NCBI RefSeq assembly: GCF_000769915.1
Contig: NZ_JRLV01000003.1
Location: 62,001-126,000, forward strand
From: Flavobacterium beibuense F44-8
GTDB lineage: Bacteria; Bacteroidota; Bacteroidia; Flavobacteriales; Flavobacteriaceae
Direction: 5' to 3'
DNA: 64,000 nucleotides
The position numbers and the translations under genes were made by a program. The notes beneath the pieces were generated by a model. It searched no databases, had not been told where the DNA came from, and saw nothing but the letters and a program-made list of their open reading frames with translations. Numbering within the stretch: position 1 is the stretch's first letter; every line of letters starts with the position of its first letter. Below, piece after piece: positions 7,230-16,435 of the stretch.

Positions 7230-9404
7230 TTATTTTAAATGTGTGTCAAAATAATCGGCTATTTTGTGGTTCAGGTGAATCCTGTCCTTACCGCGAACAT
7301 TGTGTTCATGAGTAGGGTATAGGAAGTAATCAACCTGTTTTCCTGCAGTGATACAGGCATTAATAAATTGCATGCTGTGTTGCTGTACAACCACATTATC
7401 CTGAGCACCGTGTATCATAAGTAATCTTCCGTTTAATTTAGAAGCTTTGTTTACAACGCTTGCTTTTTCATAACCTTCAGGATTTTCCTGTGGCATATCC
7501 ATGTAGCGCTCACCATACATTACTTCATAATACTGCCAGTCGCAAACAGGACCTCCTGCAACACCTACTTTAAAGGTATCACCGTGATTAAGCATAAGGG
7601 AAGTAGACATGAATCCGCCAAAGCTCCATCCGTAAACCCCAATTTTATCCTGATTTACAAACGATTTTGATTTAAGGAACTCAACACCTTTCATTTGATC
7701 GGCCATTTCATTCTGACCAAGGTTTCTGTGAATTACATGTTCAAAATCACGCCCACGTGCATCACTACCTCTGTTATCCAGTGTAAATACAACATATCCC
7801 TGTTGTGCCATATAGTAGTCAAATAGTGAAGCACCACCTAACCAGTCGTTAGTTACTAACTGTGCATGAGGGCCACCATATACATAAACCATTACAGGGT
7901 ATTGTTTGTTAGCATCAAAGTTACCTGGGTAAATAAGTCTTCCGTTAAGAGGAGTTTTACCATCGGCAGCGGTTATAGTAACCAGTTCCATTTTAGGTAG
8001 TTCGGTTACGCCTGTGTATGGGTTGTCTGATTTTAACAGAGATGTAGCTTTTTTAGAAGCTGTAGCAATAATGCTTACATCATTTGGAGTAGTAGTATTG
8101 CTAAAGCTGTCAAGTGCTAGAGATCCGTCACTGCTCACCATTACAGAGTGTGTACCCGAACCGTTAGTGATTTGTGTAGTTTTACCGGATTTAAGGTTTA
8201 CCTGATATAATTGTCTGTCTAAACCATTGTTAGCAGTACCTACATAAAATACAGTTTTTCCTTTAGCATCAAAGTTTAAAAGTTCCATTACAACAACATC
8301 GTTATAACCAAGGTTTTTAATTAGCTTACCATCGGTGTTATAAACATAAAGTTGCTCGTAACCGTCTTTCTCCGTTCTGTAAAGGAATTTATCATTACTG
8401 TTAGGAAGGAATGTAAGGTTGTGAAGTGGTTCTACATAAGTAGAAGCCTGCTCTTCAAAAAGTGTATTTACAAGATTACCGGTAGCAGCTTCATAACGGT
8501 TAAGTTTTAAATGATTTTGCTCACGGTTAAGTACACCAACAAATACATATTTGTTGTCAGGACTCCATGTTACACAGGTTAAAAACTGCTCTTTAGGACC
8601 TTCGGTTTTAAGCGTGGTTTTAGTTTTAGAAGCAACATTGTAAACCACAAGAGTTACCTCTTCACTTTTCATACCTGCCATTGGATATCTTATATCATTT
8701 TCTTTTGCTATACGCTCGCCAAAGTTTACAAGCGGATAGTTTGCCACCATAGTTTCATCCTTACGGTAGTATAAAAGCATGTTGCTATCAGGAGACCACC
8801 ACATACCTTTGTTAATACCAAATTCCTGACGGTGTACATAGTCGCTACCGTTTACAATACCTTTATCAGTATCGTTTGTAACGTTAGTATTGTTTCCGTT
8901 CTCATCGGTAATAACAATATTATTTTCGTTTAACCATGCAGCTTTGGTTCCGTTTGGAGCCATAGTTTGCTGTGCAGCATCTTTAGAGAAAGAAACGGCA
9001 TGCTTAACCTCTTTTTTCTCTACATCAAAAAGTACAAGGTAAGTACCGTTTGTTCCTGTAGCTTCAAAAGATATAGTGTTTTTATCTTTCCATTCGTATC
9101 TGTAAGGGAATATCTGGAAGCTAAAATAATCAGAAGGGAATTTAGCTTTAAGAGCCGTTGTTAAGTCCTGTTTTGTTAGGAAAGTAGTTTCCTCCCAGTT
9201 AGACTCTTCACTTCTTGACATAAGTTTAGAGTAGGTATTGTCAAGGTAAGTAATGGTTTTTGTATCGGTTCTCCATTGTGGAGCAGTTAGGCTTTTAGGT
9301 GCGTAGGCCTGATATTGCCCATAGGTAGCCTGCTCTATGGTAAGGTTTTGTTGTGCTGTTGCAACCATTCCCGTTAAAAGGAACAGCAGTAAAAGTTTTT
9401 TCAT
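7230..9404 (-). CDS. Dipeptidyl peptidase IV family (S9) serine peptidase, exported
   Basis: A 724-residue protein from the ATG at 9404; an upstream in-frame ATG at 9440 would bury the signal peptide MKKLLLLFLLTGMVATAQ. The order is signal peptide, eight-bladed beta-propeller (about 30-470), then alpha/beta hydrolase domain. The catalytic triad is visible: Ser594 in GWSFGGF, Asp669 in GAQDNVV and His701 in HEHNVRG. DPP-IV enzymes remove X-Pro or X-Ala dipeptides from peptide N-termini in the periplasm. It stands alone with its own terminator. Confidence 0.92.
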   Translation of the reverse strand: MKKLLLLFLLTGMVATAQQNLTIEQATYGQYQAYAPKSLTAPQWRTDTKTITYLDNTYSKLMSRSEESNWEETTFLTKQDLTTALKAKFPSDYFSFQIFPYRYEWKDKNTISFEATGTNGTYLVLFDVEKKEVKHAVSFSKDAAQQTMAPNGTKAAWLNENNIVITDENGNNTNVTNDTDKGIVNGSDYVHRQEFGINKGMWWSPDSNMLLYYRKDETMVANYPLVNFGERIAKENDIRYPMAGMKSEEVTLVVYNVASKTKTTLKTEGPKEQFLTCVTWSPDNKYVFVGVLNREQNHLKLNRYEAATGNLVNTLFEEQASTYVEPLHNLTFLPNSNDKFLYRTEKDGYEQLYVYNTDGKLIKNLGYNDVVVMELLNFDAKGKTVFYVGTANNGLDRQLYQVNLKSGKTTQITNGSGTHSVMVSSDGSLALDSFSNTTTPNDVSIIATASKKATSLLKSDNPYTGVTELPKMELVTITAADGKTPLNGRLIYPGNFDANKQYPVMVYVYGGPHAQLVTNDWLGGASLFDYYMAQQGYVVFTLDNRGSDARGRDFEHVIHRNLGQNEMADQMKGVEFLKSKSFVNQDKIGVYGWSFGGFMSTSLMLNHGDTFKVGVAGGPVCDWQYYEVMYGERYMDMPQENPEGYEKASVVNKASKLNGRLLMIHGAQDNVVVQQHSMQFINACITAGKQVDYFLYPTHEHNVRGKDRIHLNHKIADYFDTHLK

Positions 9405-9532
9405 GTTTTTATATTTTATGGCGAATTTAATTAAACTCAATCTTATTCAGAAATATAATAATGCTAATTAGTACTGTTTATTACTGATTAGTTACAAAAA
9501 AACTGATTTAATTGAGTTGCTTTTTTGTGATT

Positions 9533-9571
9533 TAATAAAAAAATCCGTTTCAGGAGAAACGGATTTTTTCA
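9533..9571 (-). terminator. Rho-independent terminator after Cys/Met PLP enzyme
   Basis: Ten-base-pair perfect stem (9541-9550 with 9557-9566), six-base loop, T-rich on the minus strand. Confidence 0.85.
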
Positions 9572-9594
9572 GTTGTTTATGTTTGAATACACAC

Positions 9595-10794
9595 TTATAA
9601 TATTCCAAGCTCCTGCATGCAGCTCTTCATCATATTATATGTTCTATTAATATCGTTATCAAGTCCTATTGAGAAACGAATAAGACCATCTGTTAATCCC
9701 ATTTCAATCTGCTCCTCCATTGGTATTTCACTTGATGTAGAAGTACCCGGTGCACTGAATAAAGTTTTATAGAAACCTAAACTTACTGCAAGGTAGCCAA
9801 GGTTTTTGTGTTGCATAAGTTCCATAAGCTCGTTAGCCTTGTCAAGAGAACCAACATCAACAGTCATCATACCTCCAAAACCATATTCAGGGTTAATCAT
9901 TTCTTTGTATAATTTGTGGCTAGGGTGGCTTTCAAGCCCAGGGTATACTACTTTTAATCCGTCTTGTTCGAAACGCTCAGCCAAATACGTAGCATTATGG
10001 CTGTGTTGTTTCATTCTTATGTGCAAAGTCCTTAAATTTTTAAGTATACTGGCTGCCCTAAGGCTGTCCATTGTAGGGCCTAAAAGCATGCTTGCACCAT
10101 CGTTAACGTTGCGAAGCGCATCAATAAACTCCTGAGTACCGCAAACTACACCACCCACAGTGTCACTACTTCCGTTAATGAACTTAGTAAGACTGTGTAT
10201 CACCACATCGGCACCCATTTTAGCAGGCGATACAGATAGTGGAGAGAATGTATTATCTACAACCAGTTTAAGATTATGTTTTTTAGCAATTTTAGCAAGG
10301 CTTTCAATATCAGCAACCTCAAGTAAAGGGTTACTTACTGTCTCACAGTAAAGAACTTTAGTGTTAGGGGTAATAGCTGCCTCTACCACATCAAGCTTAG
10401 TAATATCAACAAACGAAGTAGTGATATTAAGCTTAGGTAAAAAGTTTTTCATGAAAGCATAAGTACCGCCATATATAGTACGGCTAGATACTATGTGATC
10501 TCCGGCTCCGCAAAGTTGTAATAATACAGGCGTAATAGCTCCCATACCAGATGCTGCAACATTAGCAGTTTCTGTACCTTCCATAGCAGCAAGTGCCTGA
10601 CCTAAATATAGGTTACTTGGTGATGAGTGACGGGAGTACAGGTAACATCCATCGGCATTTCCTTCAAATGTATCAAACATTGTTTTTGCAGAAAGGAATG
10701 TATAAGTAGATGAATCTGAAATAGAAGGGTTTACTCCTCCAAATTCACCAAAGTACTGTAAATCCTGTATATTATCGGCCGGATTGAATTTCAT
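9595..10794 (-). CDS. Cys/Met metabolism PLP-dependent enzyme (methionine gamma-lyase-like)
   Basis: A 399-residue trans-sulfuration family enzyme. PLP-binding features are YSRHSSPSN (about 53-61), SGMGAI (82-87), Tyr108 of TIYGGTYAF, VDNTFSPL (179-186) and the Schiff-base Lys204 in SLTKFINGSSD. Most family members read KYxNGHxD there; this one has Ser in place of the usual His, and Gly where methionine gamma-lyases carry an active-site Cys (YGGTYAF). The substrate is therefore uncertain: methionine gamma-lyase, cystathionine lyase and homoserine-ester sulfhydrylase are all possible. A divergent Lrp/AsnC gene suggests amino-acid-responsive control. Confidence 0.85.
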   Translation of the reverse strand: MKFNPADNIQDLQYFGEFGGVNPSISDSSTYTFLSAKTMFDTFEGNADGCYLYSRHSSPSNLYLGQALAAMEGTETANVAASGMGAITPVLLQLCGAGDHIVSSRTIYGGTYAFMKNFLPKLNITTSFVDITKLDVVEAAITPNTKVLYCETVSNPLLEVADIESLAKIAKKHNLKLVVDNTFSPLSVSPAKMGADVVIHSLTKFINGSSDTVGGVVCGTQEFIDALRNVNDGASMLLGPTMDSLRAASILKNLRTLHIRMKQHSHNATYLAERFEQDGLKVVYPGLESHPSHKLYKEMINPEYGFGGMMTVDVGSLDKANELMELMQHKNLGYLAVSLGFYKTLFSAPGTSTSSEIPMEEQIEMGLTDGLIRFSIGLDNDINRTYNMMKSCMQELGIL

Positions 10795-10865
10795 AAATGT
10801 GTTGTTTTTAATCGTTTATGTTTTCAAAGAGAATAAAAAACACCATAAAAATCAATGATAATCTA

Positions 10866-10873
10866 TATATTTG
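10866..10873 (+). promoter_or_regulatory. -7 box TATATTTG of the Lrp gene
   Basis: Exact TAnnTTTG match about 86 bp upstream of the Lrp start; it overlaps the left arm of an inverted repeat at 10869-10892. Confidence 0.4.
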
Positions 10874-10892
10874 GTTTTTGTTTCTACCAAAT
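10869..10892. promoter_or_regulatory. Inverted repeat, candidate Lrp operator
   Basis: Perfect seven-base arms ATTTGGT (10869-10875) and ACCAAAT (10886-10892) in the divergent intergenic region, overlapping a -7 box. A site for the neighbouring Lrp/AsnC protein is plausible but untested. Confidence 0.4.
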
Positions 10893-10959
10893 AGCTGTTG
10901 AGTAGATTTAAAATTTATAAAATAGTTTTTATTATAGTTTTTAACCGAAAATTTTTCAC

Positions 10960-11418
10960 ATGGCTTTTGATGCAACCGATAGGAAAATATTGATGCTGTT
11001 ACAACAAGACAGTACACGAACCACTAAAGAACTTTCTTTAAAATTAAATCTATCTGTTACAGCGGTTTACGAACGCGTAAAAAAACTGGAGCGTGAGGGA
11101 GTTATTGATAGGTATGTAGCGGTGCTGAACCAAAAAAAGGTAAATAGGGGATTTGTAGTTTTTTGCCATTTAAAACTTACCCAACACGCTAAAGAATACC
11201 TTACTCATTTTGAGCAGGAAGTAGTTAGGCTGGACGAGGTGATTGAGTGTTATCACGTAAGTGGAGACTATGATTACATCCTTAAAATTTTTGTTGCCGA
11301 TATGGAGGAATACCGTGAGTTTATGGTAACCAAGCTTACAACCTTAAAGCACATAGGTAGTACCCATAGTACCTTTATGATTAGTGAAGTGAAAAATACA
11401 AATGTCATAACTTTATAG
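10960..11418 (+). CDS. Lrp/AsnC family transcriptional regulator
   Basis: A 152-residue protein of normal family length. It has an N-terminal HTH (DATDRKILMLLQQDSTRTTKELSLK, then LSVTAVYERVKKLEREGVI) and a C-terminal RAM ligand-binding domain (about 65-150) with GDYDYILKI at about 107-115. Lrp/AsnC proteins sense amino acids and act locally or globally. It is transcribed away from the Cys/Met PLP enzyme, its likely target, and 31 bp upstream of a carboxylesterase on the same strand. Confidence 0.93.
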   Translation: MAFDATDRKILMLLQQDSTRTTKELSLKLNLSVTAVYERVKKLEREGVIDRYVAVLNQKKVNRGFVVFCHLKLTQHAKEYLTHFEQEVVRLDEVIECYHVSGDYDYILKIFVADMEEYREFMVTKLTTLKHIGSTHSTFMISEVKNTNVITL

Positions 11419-11449
11419 TTATCTTTACGCTTAAACCGAATCTATTATT

Positions 11450-13084
11450 ATGAAAAAATACTTCTTGCTGCTTTTTGGCAGCGTTATTTTTACGTCCTGT
11501 ACTCAGGAAAAAAAACTAAACGATTTACAGGTACAAGTGGAGCAGGGTATCCTTGAAGGTGTAGCCCTGCCAAGCGGAATACACAGTTTTAAAGGGATAC
11601 CTTTTGCTCAGCCACCTGTTGGCGAACTGCGATGGAAAGCACCACAGCCACCACAAAAATGGGAAGGTGTTTTAAAAGCCGATGCATTTAAGGATAATGC
11701 CATGCAAAAAGATGTTTTTGGCGATATGAAATTCAGATCGTCTGGCATGAGTGAAGATTGCCTTTATCTTAACGTTTGGGCTCCTGCCGATGCTAAGGAT
11801 AAAAAACTACCTGTATTAGTGTATTTTTATGGCGGAGGTTTTGTTGCCGGAGACGGATCGGAGGGGAGATATGACGGAGAAACCCTTGCTAGAGAAGGTA
11901 TCGTTACCGTAACGCTAAACTACAGGTTAGGGATATTTGGGTTCTTTTCACACCCTGAACTGACTAATGAATCGCCTAATAACGCATCGGGTAACTATGG
12001 TTTACTGGATCAGAATGCAGCTTTGGTTTGGGTTAAAAACAACATTGCTGCTTTTGGCGGAGATCCAAGTAAAATCACTATAGCGGGCGAGTCGGCCGGA
12101 TCAATATCGGTATCGGCACAAATGGCGTCACCTTTATCAAGAGATTTAATAAGCGGAGCAATAGGAGAGAGTGGCGCCATGATAAATCCTACTCTTGATG
12201 CTGTTCCATTAAATGAGGCAGAACAAAACGGACTCGATTTTGCAAAACGTGTTAATGCACAAACACTGGTAGATTTGAGAAAAATGCCAGCCGATTCATT
12301 ATTGGAAGAGGCTTCAAAATGGGGCGCTTTTAATACAAGAGCCACTGTAGACGGTTATTTTTTACCTGAGTTGCCATCGGCTACTTTTGCAGCAGGAGAT
12401 CAGGCAAAAGTACCTTTGCTGGTGGGATGGACATCTGCAGAAATACCTTACATGGCTTTCATGCAGGGGCAATATCCTAATGCTGAAAATTATGCTGCGA
12501 GGGTAAAACAAATGTTTGGCGATAAGGCTGAGGAAGTTTTAAAATTGTATCCGGGGACTACGCAGGAGGAAGTAATACAATCGGCTACCGCATTAGCGAG
12601 TGACAATTTTATAGTTTTCAGTACATGGAAGTGGGCAGAGCTTCATAAAAATACAACCGGACAGCCAACGTATGTATATAAGTTTGCACAGCAACGCCCT
12701 CCGTTAAAGTCAGAACTCGGCAGTGTAAAAGAAGGTCTCGCCGGAGGAATAATTGAGGAAGACGGAGAAAAGAAAGAAAACCAAATGCCTGCAGCACTGC
12801 CGGGAGCATCTCATGCTTCTGATATTGAATACCTGTTAGGTAACCTCAATAACAATGAACTTTATAACTGGACTGAAGAGGATCGTAAAGTATCTCAAAC
12901 CGGAGTGAAGTACCTGGCTAATTTTATAAAAACAGGTAATCCAAACGGAGAAACCCTACCACAATGGCCTGTTAGCAAAGCTAGTGAAACTATGAATGTA
13001 CTTACTATCGGAGCGGAAACATCTGCCACACCAGAGCAACACAGGGACAGGTATTTGTTTCTTAATAGTTACTACGGATTTTAA
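11450..13084 (+). CDS. Type B carboxylesterase, lipoprotein
   Basis: A 544-residue alpha/beta hydrolase of the carboxylesterase/cholinesterase family. The signal ends in the lipobox IFTSC (Cys17), so it is likely outer-membrane or periplasmic. Motifs are SEDCLYLNVW (101-110), the oxyanion-hole loop YGGGF (127-131) and the nucleophile Ser215 in GESAGS; the catalytic His is probably in PGASHASDIEYLLG near 447. Substrates are carboxylic esters; specificity cannot be read. It starts 31 bp after the Lrp gene and may be cotranscribed with it. Confidence 0.9.
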   Translation: MKKYFLLLFGSVIFTSCTQEKKLNDLQVQVEQGILEGVALPSGIHSFKGIPFAQPPVGELRWKAPQPPQKWEGVLKADAFKDNAMQKDVFGDMKFRSSGMSEDCLYLNVWAPADAKDKKLPVLVYFYGGGFVAGDGSEGRYDGETLAREGIVTVTLNYRLGIFGFFSHPELTNESPNNASGNYGLLDQNAALVWVKNNIAAFGGDPSKITIAGESAGSISVSAQMASPLSRDLISGAIGESGAMINPTLDAVPLNEAEQNGLDFAKRVNAQTLVDLRKMPADSLLEEASKWGAFNTRATVDGYFLPELPSATFAAGDQAKVPLLVGWTSAEIPYMAFMQGQYPNAENYAARVKQMFGDKAEEVLKLYPGTTQEEVIQSATALASDNFIVFSTWKWAELHKNTTGQPTYVYKFAQQRPPLKSELGSVKEGLAGGIIEEDGEKKENQMPAALPGASHASDIEYLLGNLNNNELYNWTEEDRKVSQTGVKYLANFIKTGNPNGETLPQWPVSKASETMNVLTIGAETSATPEQHRDRYLFLNSYYGF

Positions 13085-13103
13085 TAATAGAACATAAAAA
13101 ATC

Positions 13104-13141
13104 AAAAAGGCTGTCACTTGTTTAAAGCGACAGCCTTTTTT
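13104..13141. terminator. Bidirectional terminator
   Basis: Twelve-base-pair stem (AAAAAGGCTGTC with GACAGCCTTTTT) between convergent carboxylesterase and OmpW genes. Confidence 0.85.
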
Positions 13142-13161
13142 ACATCTATAAAAACTAAGAA

Positions 13162-13848
13162 CTAAAATGTGTAGCCTATACCCACGCCTAATAAAAGTGG
13201 GTTAATATCTACATCGGCTGGTATGCTAAGCCCCGTCGCCAGGTTAGAACCGTCTACTGTTACATCGGTATTAAGGAATAGCTGTTTGGCATCGGCATTA
13301 ATGTAAAATTTATCACTTATTTTGATATCAAAGCCCAGTTGTAGCGCAAAACCAACGCTGTTATCATAATCTACATCATGTACAGTATTACCCGGTTTTA
13401 CATCATAAAAAATAGTATAGTTGATACCTGCTCCTACATAAGGTTTAAACATTCCGTCAAAAGTATAAAAGTGATACTGTACGGTAAGTGTAGGAGGTAA
13501 CAGTCTTACACTACCCAAATCAACATCAGTACTGGTTGGACCGCCAATGGCAGAGATGTCAGATCCCGTTGTTTTCACATCATGCTTTGAAGTGCCTAAA
13601 ATAAGTTCGGCAGCTATGTTTTTGGTAAAAAAGTAAGTAAAGTCCAGTTCAGGGATAAACGTACTGCTAATGTCTGCATCTCCGCCAATAACCCCTATAT
13701 CTCCACTTTCGTTAGGTAATACGCCTACACCACGTACGCGAACCATCCATCGGTCAAAGTCGGCAGAATCATTATTGTTTTCCTGAGCAGTTGCAGTTGT
13801 GGCACAAAATAGTGAAGCTGCCATTGCTGCAAATAGTATTTTTTTCAT
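13162..13848 (-). CDS. OmpW family outer membrane protein
   Basis: A 228-residue protein with signal peptide cleaved after TATAQ (about residue 21). The mature part alternates amphipathic beta-strands and ends in LLGVGIGYTF, with the terminal aromatic typical of outer-membrane barrels. The phrases WMVRVRGVGVLPNESG near the start and TLTVQYHFY plus FKPYVGAGINYTIFY in the centre are characteristic of OmpW, an eight-stranded barrel that passes small hydrophobic compounds. Confidence 0.88.
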   Translation of the reverse strand: MKKILFAAMAASLFCATTATAQENNNDSADFDRWMVRVRGVGVLPNESGDIGVIGGDADISSTFIPELDFTYFFTKNIAAELILGTSKHDVKTTGSDISAIGGPTSTDVDLGSVRLLPPTLTVQYHFYTFDGMFKPYVGAGINYTIFYDVKPGNTVHDVDYDNSVGFALQLGFDIKISDKFYINADAKQLFLNTDVTVDGSNLATGLSIPADVDINPLLLGVGIGYTF

Positions 13849-13873
13849 GGTTTTGTGTTTTTAAATTATACAC

Positions 13874-13881
13874 CAAAAGTA
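13874..13881 (-). promoter_or_regulatory. -7 box (TACTTTTG on minus strand) for ompW
   Basis: Exact TAnnTTTG match 26 bp upstream of the ompW start. Confidence 0.45.
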
Positions 13882-14121
13882 GGGTGTCTTACAGGGGAAA
13901 AAACTGACATAAATCATGGTTTTAAAATTACTTTATCTGCATACTATAAGGGGTGGGGTGAAGAGTGAGTTTTGTGGCTATAATGTGTTTTTAACACCTT
14001 TTTAAGCTTTTTTGTTTCAATTTTTATGATTTAAAGCCGGTGGTATCACAAATTAACATTGAGGATAGAAAATTAAAGTCATGTTTTTGACTTTTGTACT
14101 ACCCAAAAGAAAAAACTTCGC

Positions 14122-14129
14122 TAAATTTG
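14122..14129 (+). promoter_or_regulatory. -7 box TAAATTTG for lpd
   Basis: Exact TAnnTTTG match 35 bp upstream of the lpd ATG. The nearest upstream TTTG (14093-14096) is 25 bp away, longer than usual. Confidence 0.5.
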
Positions 14130-14163
14130 CCTTACAAAATTAAAACACACAAAAAGTTATATT

Positions 14164-15570
14164 ATGAGTTCATTTGACGTAGTCGTTATAGGCTCTGGAC
14201 CCGGCGGATATGTTGCCGCTATCCGTTGTGCACAACTAGGTTTTAACACAGCAATCATAGAAAAATATCCAACCCTTGGAGGTACTTGCCTTAATGTAGG
14301 TTGTATTCCGTCTAAAGCACTTCTTGATTCATCTCACCACTATCATGATGCAATCTCTCACTTTAAAGAGCATGGTATTGATATTCCGGGAGAGATAAAA
14401 GTAAACTTTGAGCAAATGATTGCCCGTAAGCAGGGTGTTGTAGATCAAAACGTAAGCGGAATTAAATACCTTATGGATAAAAACAAGATTACTGTTTTTG
14501 AAGGTGTTGGTTCATTTGAAGATGCTACTCATATTAAAGTAACTAAAAACGACGGTTCTGAAGAGACTATCGAAGCTAAAAACACTATTTTGGCTACAGG
14601 TTCTAAACCATCTTCATTACCATTCATTAAAATTGACAAGGAAAAAATAATCACTTCTACAGAAGCACTTAAACTTAAAGAAGTTCCTAAGCACCTTATC
14701 GTTATTGGTGGTGGTGTTATCGGTCTTGAGCTTGGTCAGGTGTACCTTCGTTTAGGTGCTCAGGTATCTGTAGTTGAATATCTTGACAGAATCATTCCGG
14801 GTATGGATGCAGGCTTATCTAAAGAGCTTACTAAAGTACTTAAAAAACAGGGAATGAAATTCTATACTTCTCACAAAGTAAAATCAGTAGAAAGAAACGG
14901 AGAAGGAGTGCAGGTTCAGGCAGAAAATGCTAAAGGAGAAACAATCACTCTTGATGGTGATTACTCATTAGTTTCTGTAGGTCGTCGTCCGTTTACAGAT
15001 GGTCTTAATCTTGAAAAAGCAGGTATAAAAGTATCTGACAGAGGACAAATTGAAGTAAACGATCATTTACAAACTAACGTATCTAACATTTATGCTATTG
15101 GTGATGTTGTTCGTGGTGCTATGTTAGCACACAAAGCAGAGGAAGAAGGTGTATTTGTCGCTGAAACTCTTGCCGGACAAAAACCTCATATCGATTATAA
15201 TCTAATTCCTGGTGTTGTATATACATGGCCAGAGGTTGCGGCTGTTGGTAAAACAGAAGAGCAACTAAAAGAAGAAGGCGTAAAATATAAGTCAGGAAGT
15301 TTCCCGTTCAAAGCATTAGGACGTTCCCGTGCAAGTATGGATACTGACGGGTTTGTGAAAATCCTTGCTGATGCAGAGACTGACGAAGTTCTTGGTGTTC
15401 ACATGATTGGTGCTCGTGTTGCCGATCTTATCGCTGAGGCTGTAACTGCAATGGAGTTTAGAGCATCTGCAGAAGATATTTCAAGAATGTCTCACGCTCA
15501 CCCAACGTATGCTGAAGCTGTTAAAGAAGCTGCTCTTGCTGCCACTGCTAACAGAGCATTACATGTATAA
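14164..15570 (+). CDS. lpdA: Dihydrolipoyl dehydrogenase, copy 1
   Basis: A 468-residue FAD enzyme, full length for E3 of 2-oxoacid dehydrogenase complexes. It reoxidises protein-bound dihydrolipoamide with NAD. Visible are the FAD Rossmann motif GSGPGGY (11-17), redox-active Cys42/Cys47 in GGTCLNVGCIPSK, the NAD motif GGGVIGLELG (about 178-187) and the C-terminal base in SHAHPT (His446). The GTCLNVGCIPSKALL form resembles the mitochondrial-type E3 often used by the 2-oxoglutarate complex. A second, different E3 lies at 57453-58841. No E1 or E2 gene is adjacent. Confidence 0.93.
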   Translation: MSSFDVVVIGSGPGGYVAAIRCAQLGFNTAIIEKYPTLGGTCLNVGCIPSKALLDSSHHYHDAISHFKEHGIDIPGEIKVNFEQMIARKQGVVDQNVSGIKYLMDKNKITVFEGVGSFEDATHIKVTKNDGSEETIEAKNTILATGSKPSSLPFIKIDKEKIITSTEALKLKEVPKHLIVIGGGVIGLELGQVYLRLGAQVSVVEYLDRIIPGMDAGLSKELTKVLKKQGMKFYTSHKVKSVERNGEGVQVQAENAKGETITLDGDYSLVSVGRRPFTDGLNLEKAGIKVSDRGQIEVNDHLQTNVSNIYAIGDVVRGAMLAHKAEEEGVFVAETLAGQKPHIDYNLIPGVVYTWPEVAAVGKTEEQLKEEGVKYKSGSFPFKALGRSRASMDTDGFVKILADAETDEVLGVHMIGARVADLIAEAVTAMEFRASAEDISRMSHAHPTYAEAVKEAALAATANRALHV

Positions 15571-15596
15571 TTAAGAAAATAATTCAATTATATATA

Positions 15597-15627
15597 GAAA
15601 CCCCGCTTATAGCGGGGTTTTCTTTTT
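15597..15627 (+). terminator. Rho-independent terminator after lpd
   Basis: GC-rich stem AACCCCGCT/AGCGGGGTT with a three-base loop and T-rich tail. Confidence 0.85.
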
Positions 15628-15751
15628 ACTAGAAGTATTAATGCGAATAATAATTCCAATATTTGGTGTCGTTATTTTTAAAGACAACTTACAAGGTATA
15701 ATAACTGTTATTGAAAATGCATGAGTGCTTAAAAAAGTAGGAGTGGGGTAA

Positions 15752-15785
15752 ACAAAAAATCCCCGCTTTAAAAAAGCAGGGATTT
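15752..15785 (-). terminator. Rho-independent terminator after DUF4293 gene
   Basis: Stem AAATCCCYGC/GCRGGGATTT, with one G-U pair when read as minus-strand RNA, followed by T residues on that strand. Confidence 0.75.
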
Positions 15786-15813
15786 AACGCACTAATAAAC
15801 TAAGTTAAAAGGT

Positions 15814-16236
15814 TTATCTCAATCGGTCTACTGATTTTACGAGATCTTCGTCCTTTTTGATAGCCTTATTGGCAAGGCTTAAAAAAACGATAGAAACAAT
15901 AGGAAGAAGCATCCCAATACCCTTCTCTGAAATGACAAGATCTTTGTCAGTCTCTCCGGATAAGTTTAGCGACCTGAAAATGAATAATCCTAATAAAATT
16001 AAATTTAATATTATATTAAGCCTGCCCATTACAAACTGGCTTTTTCTTTTCTTAAATGATACTATACTTACTAAAGATAACGTAGCGCTTAACCCAAATA
16101 GTACAATGTATCCTAAATTTTCCATAAACATGAATCCGTTACCGGAAGCAGTAGTCCATAAAGGGAAAACAAATGGCAAAACGCCGGCAGACACAAGGGC
16201 TATTAATAGGTATATGGTTTGTATTCTTTGTAACAT
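15814..16236 (-). CDS. DUF4293 family membrane protein
   Basis: A 140-residue protein with four hydrophobic helices (about 6-25, 38-57, 71-90, 108-128), beginning MLQRIQTIYLL, the usual opening of the Bacteroidota family DUF4293. The frame is open upstream to an ATG at 16353, but the extra 39 residues are not family-like, so 16236 is preferred. It lies divergently from rho, as it commonly does in this phylum. Function unknown. Confidence 0.82.
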   Translation of the reverse strand: MLQRIQTIYLLIALVSAGVLPFVFPLWTTASGNGFMFMENLGYIVLFGLSATLSLVSIVSFKKRKSQFVMGRLNIILNLILLGLFIFRSLNLSGETDKDLVISEKGIGMLLPIVSIVFLSLANKAIKKDEDLVKSVDRLR

Positions 16237-16435
16237 TATCTCTTGTTTGCTGCACAAAAATATGGTTTCTTTTTTAAAAAATACTATTGCACAGTAAAAA
16301 TAAATTCGTATTATTGCAAGACATAACCATAAGTGCTTCATTCTCCGAAGCATTAGATTTCAAATAAAAATTACACCCTTCACTTTTTATTTATTAAATT
16401 GAATACACTCTCAATAATTTAATTAACATTGATGC

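Larger units (their letters stand above)
13849..14163. other. Intergenic region (315 bp) between ompW and lpd genes
   Basis: No open frame of credible length was found. It holds a minus-strand -7 box for ompW near 13874, a plus-strand -7 box for lpd at 14122, and AT-rich sequence between them. Confidence 0.5.

Noticed and set aside
16334..16352. Hairpin upstream of rho as an autoregulatory element
   Set aside because: Six-base arms (TGCTTC/GAAGCA) with a seven-base loop are too weak to support a claim, and nothing else marks it.
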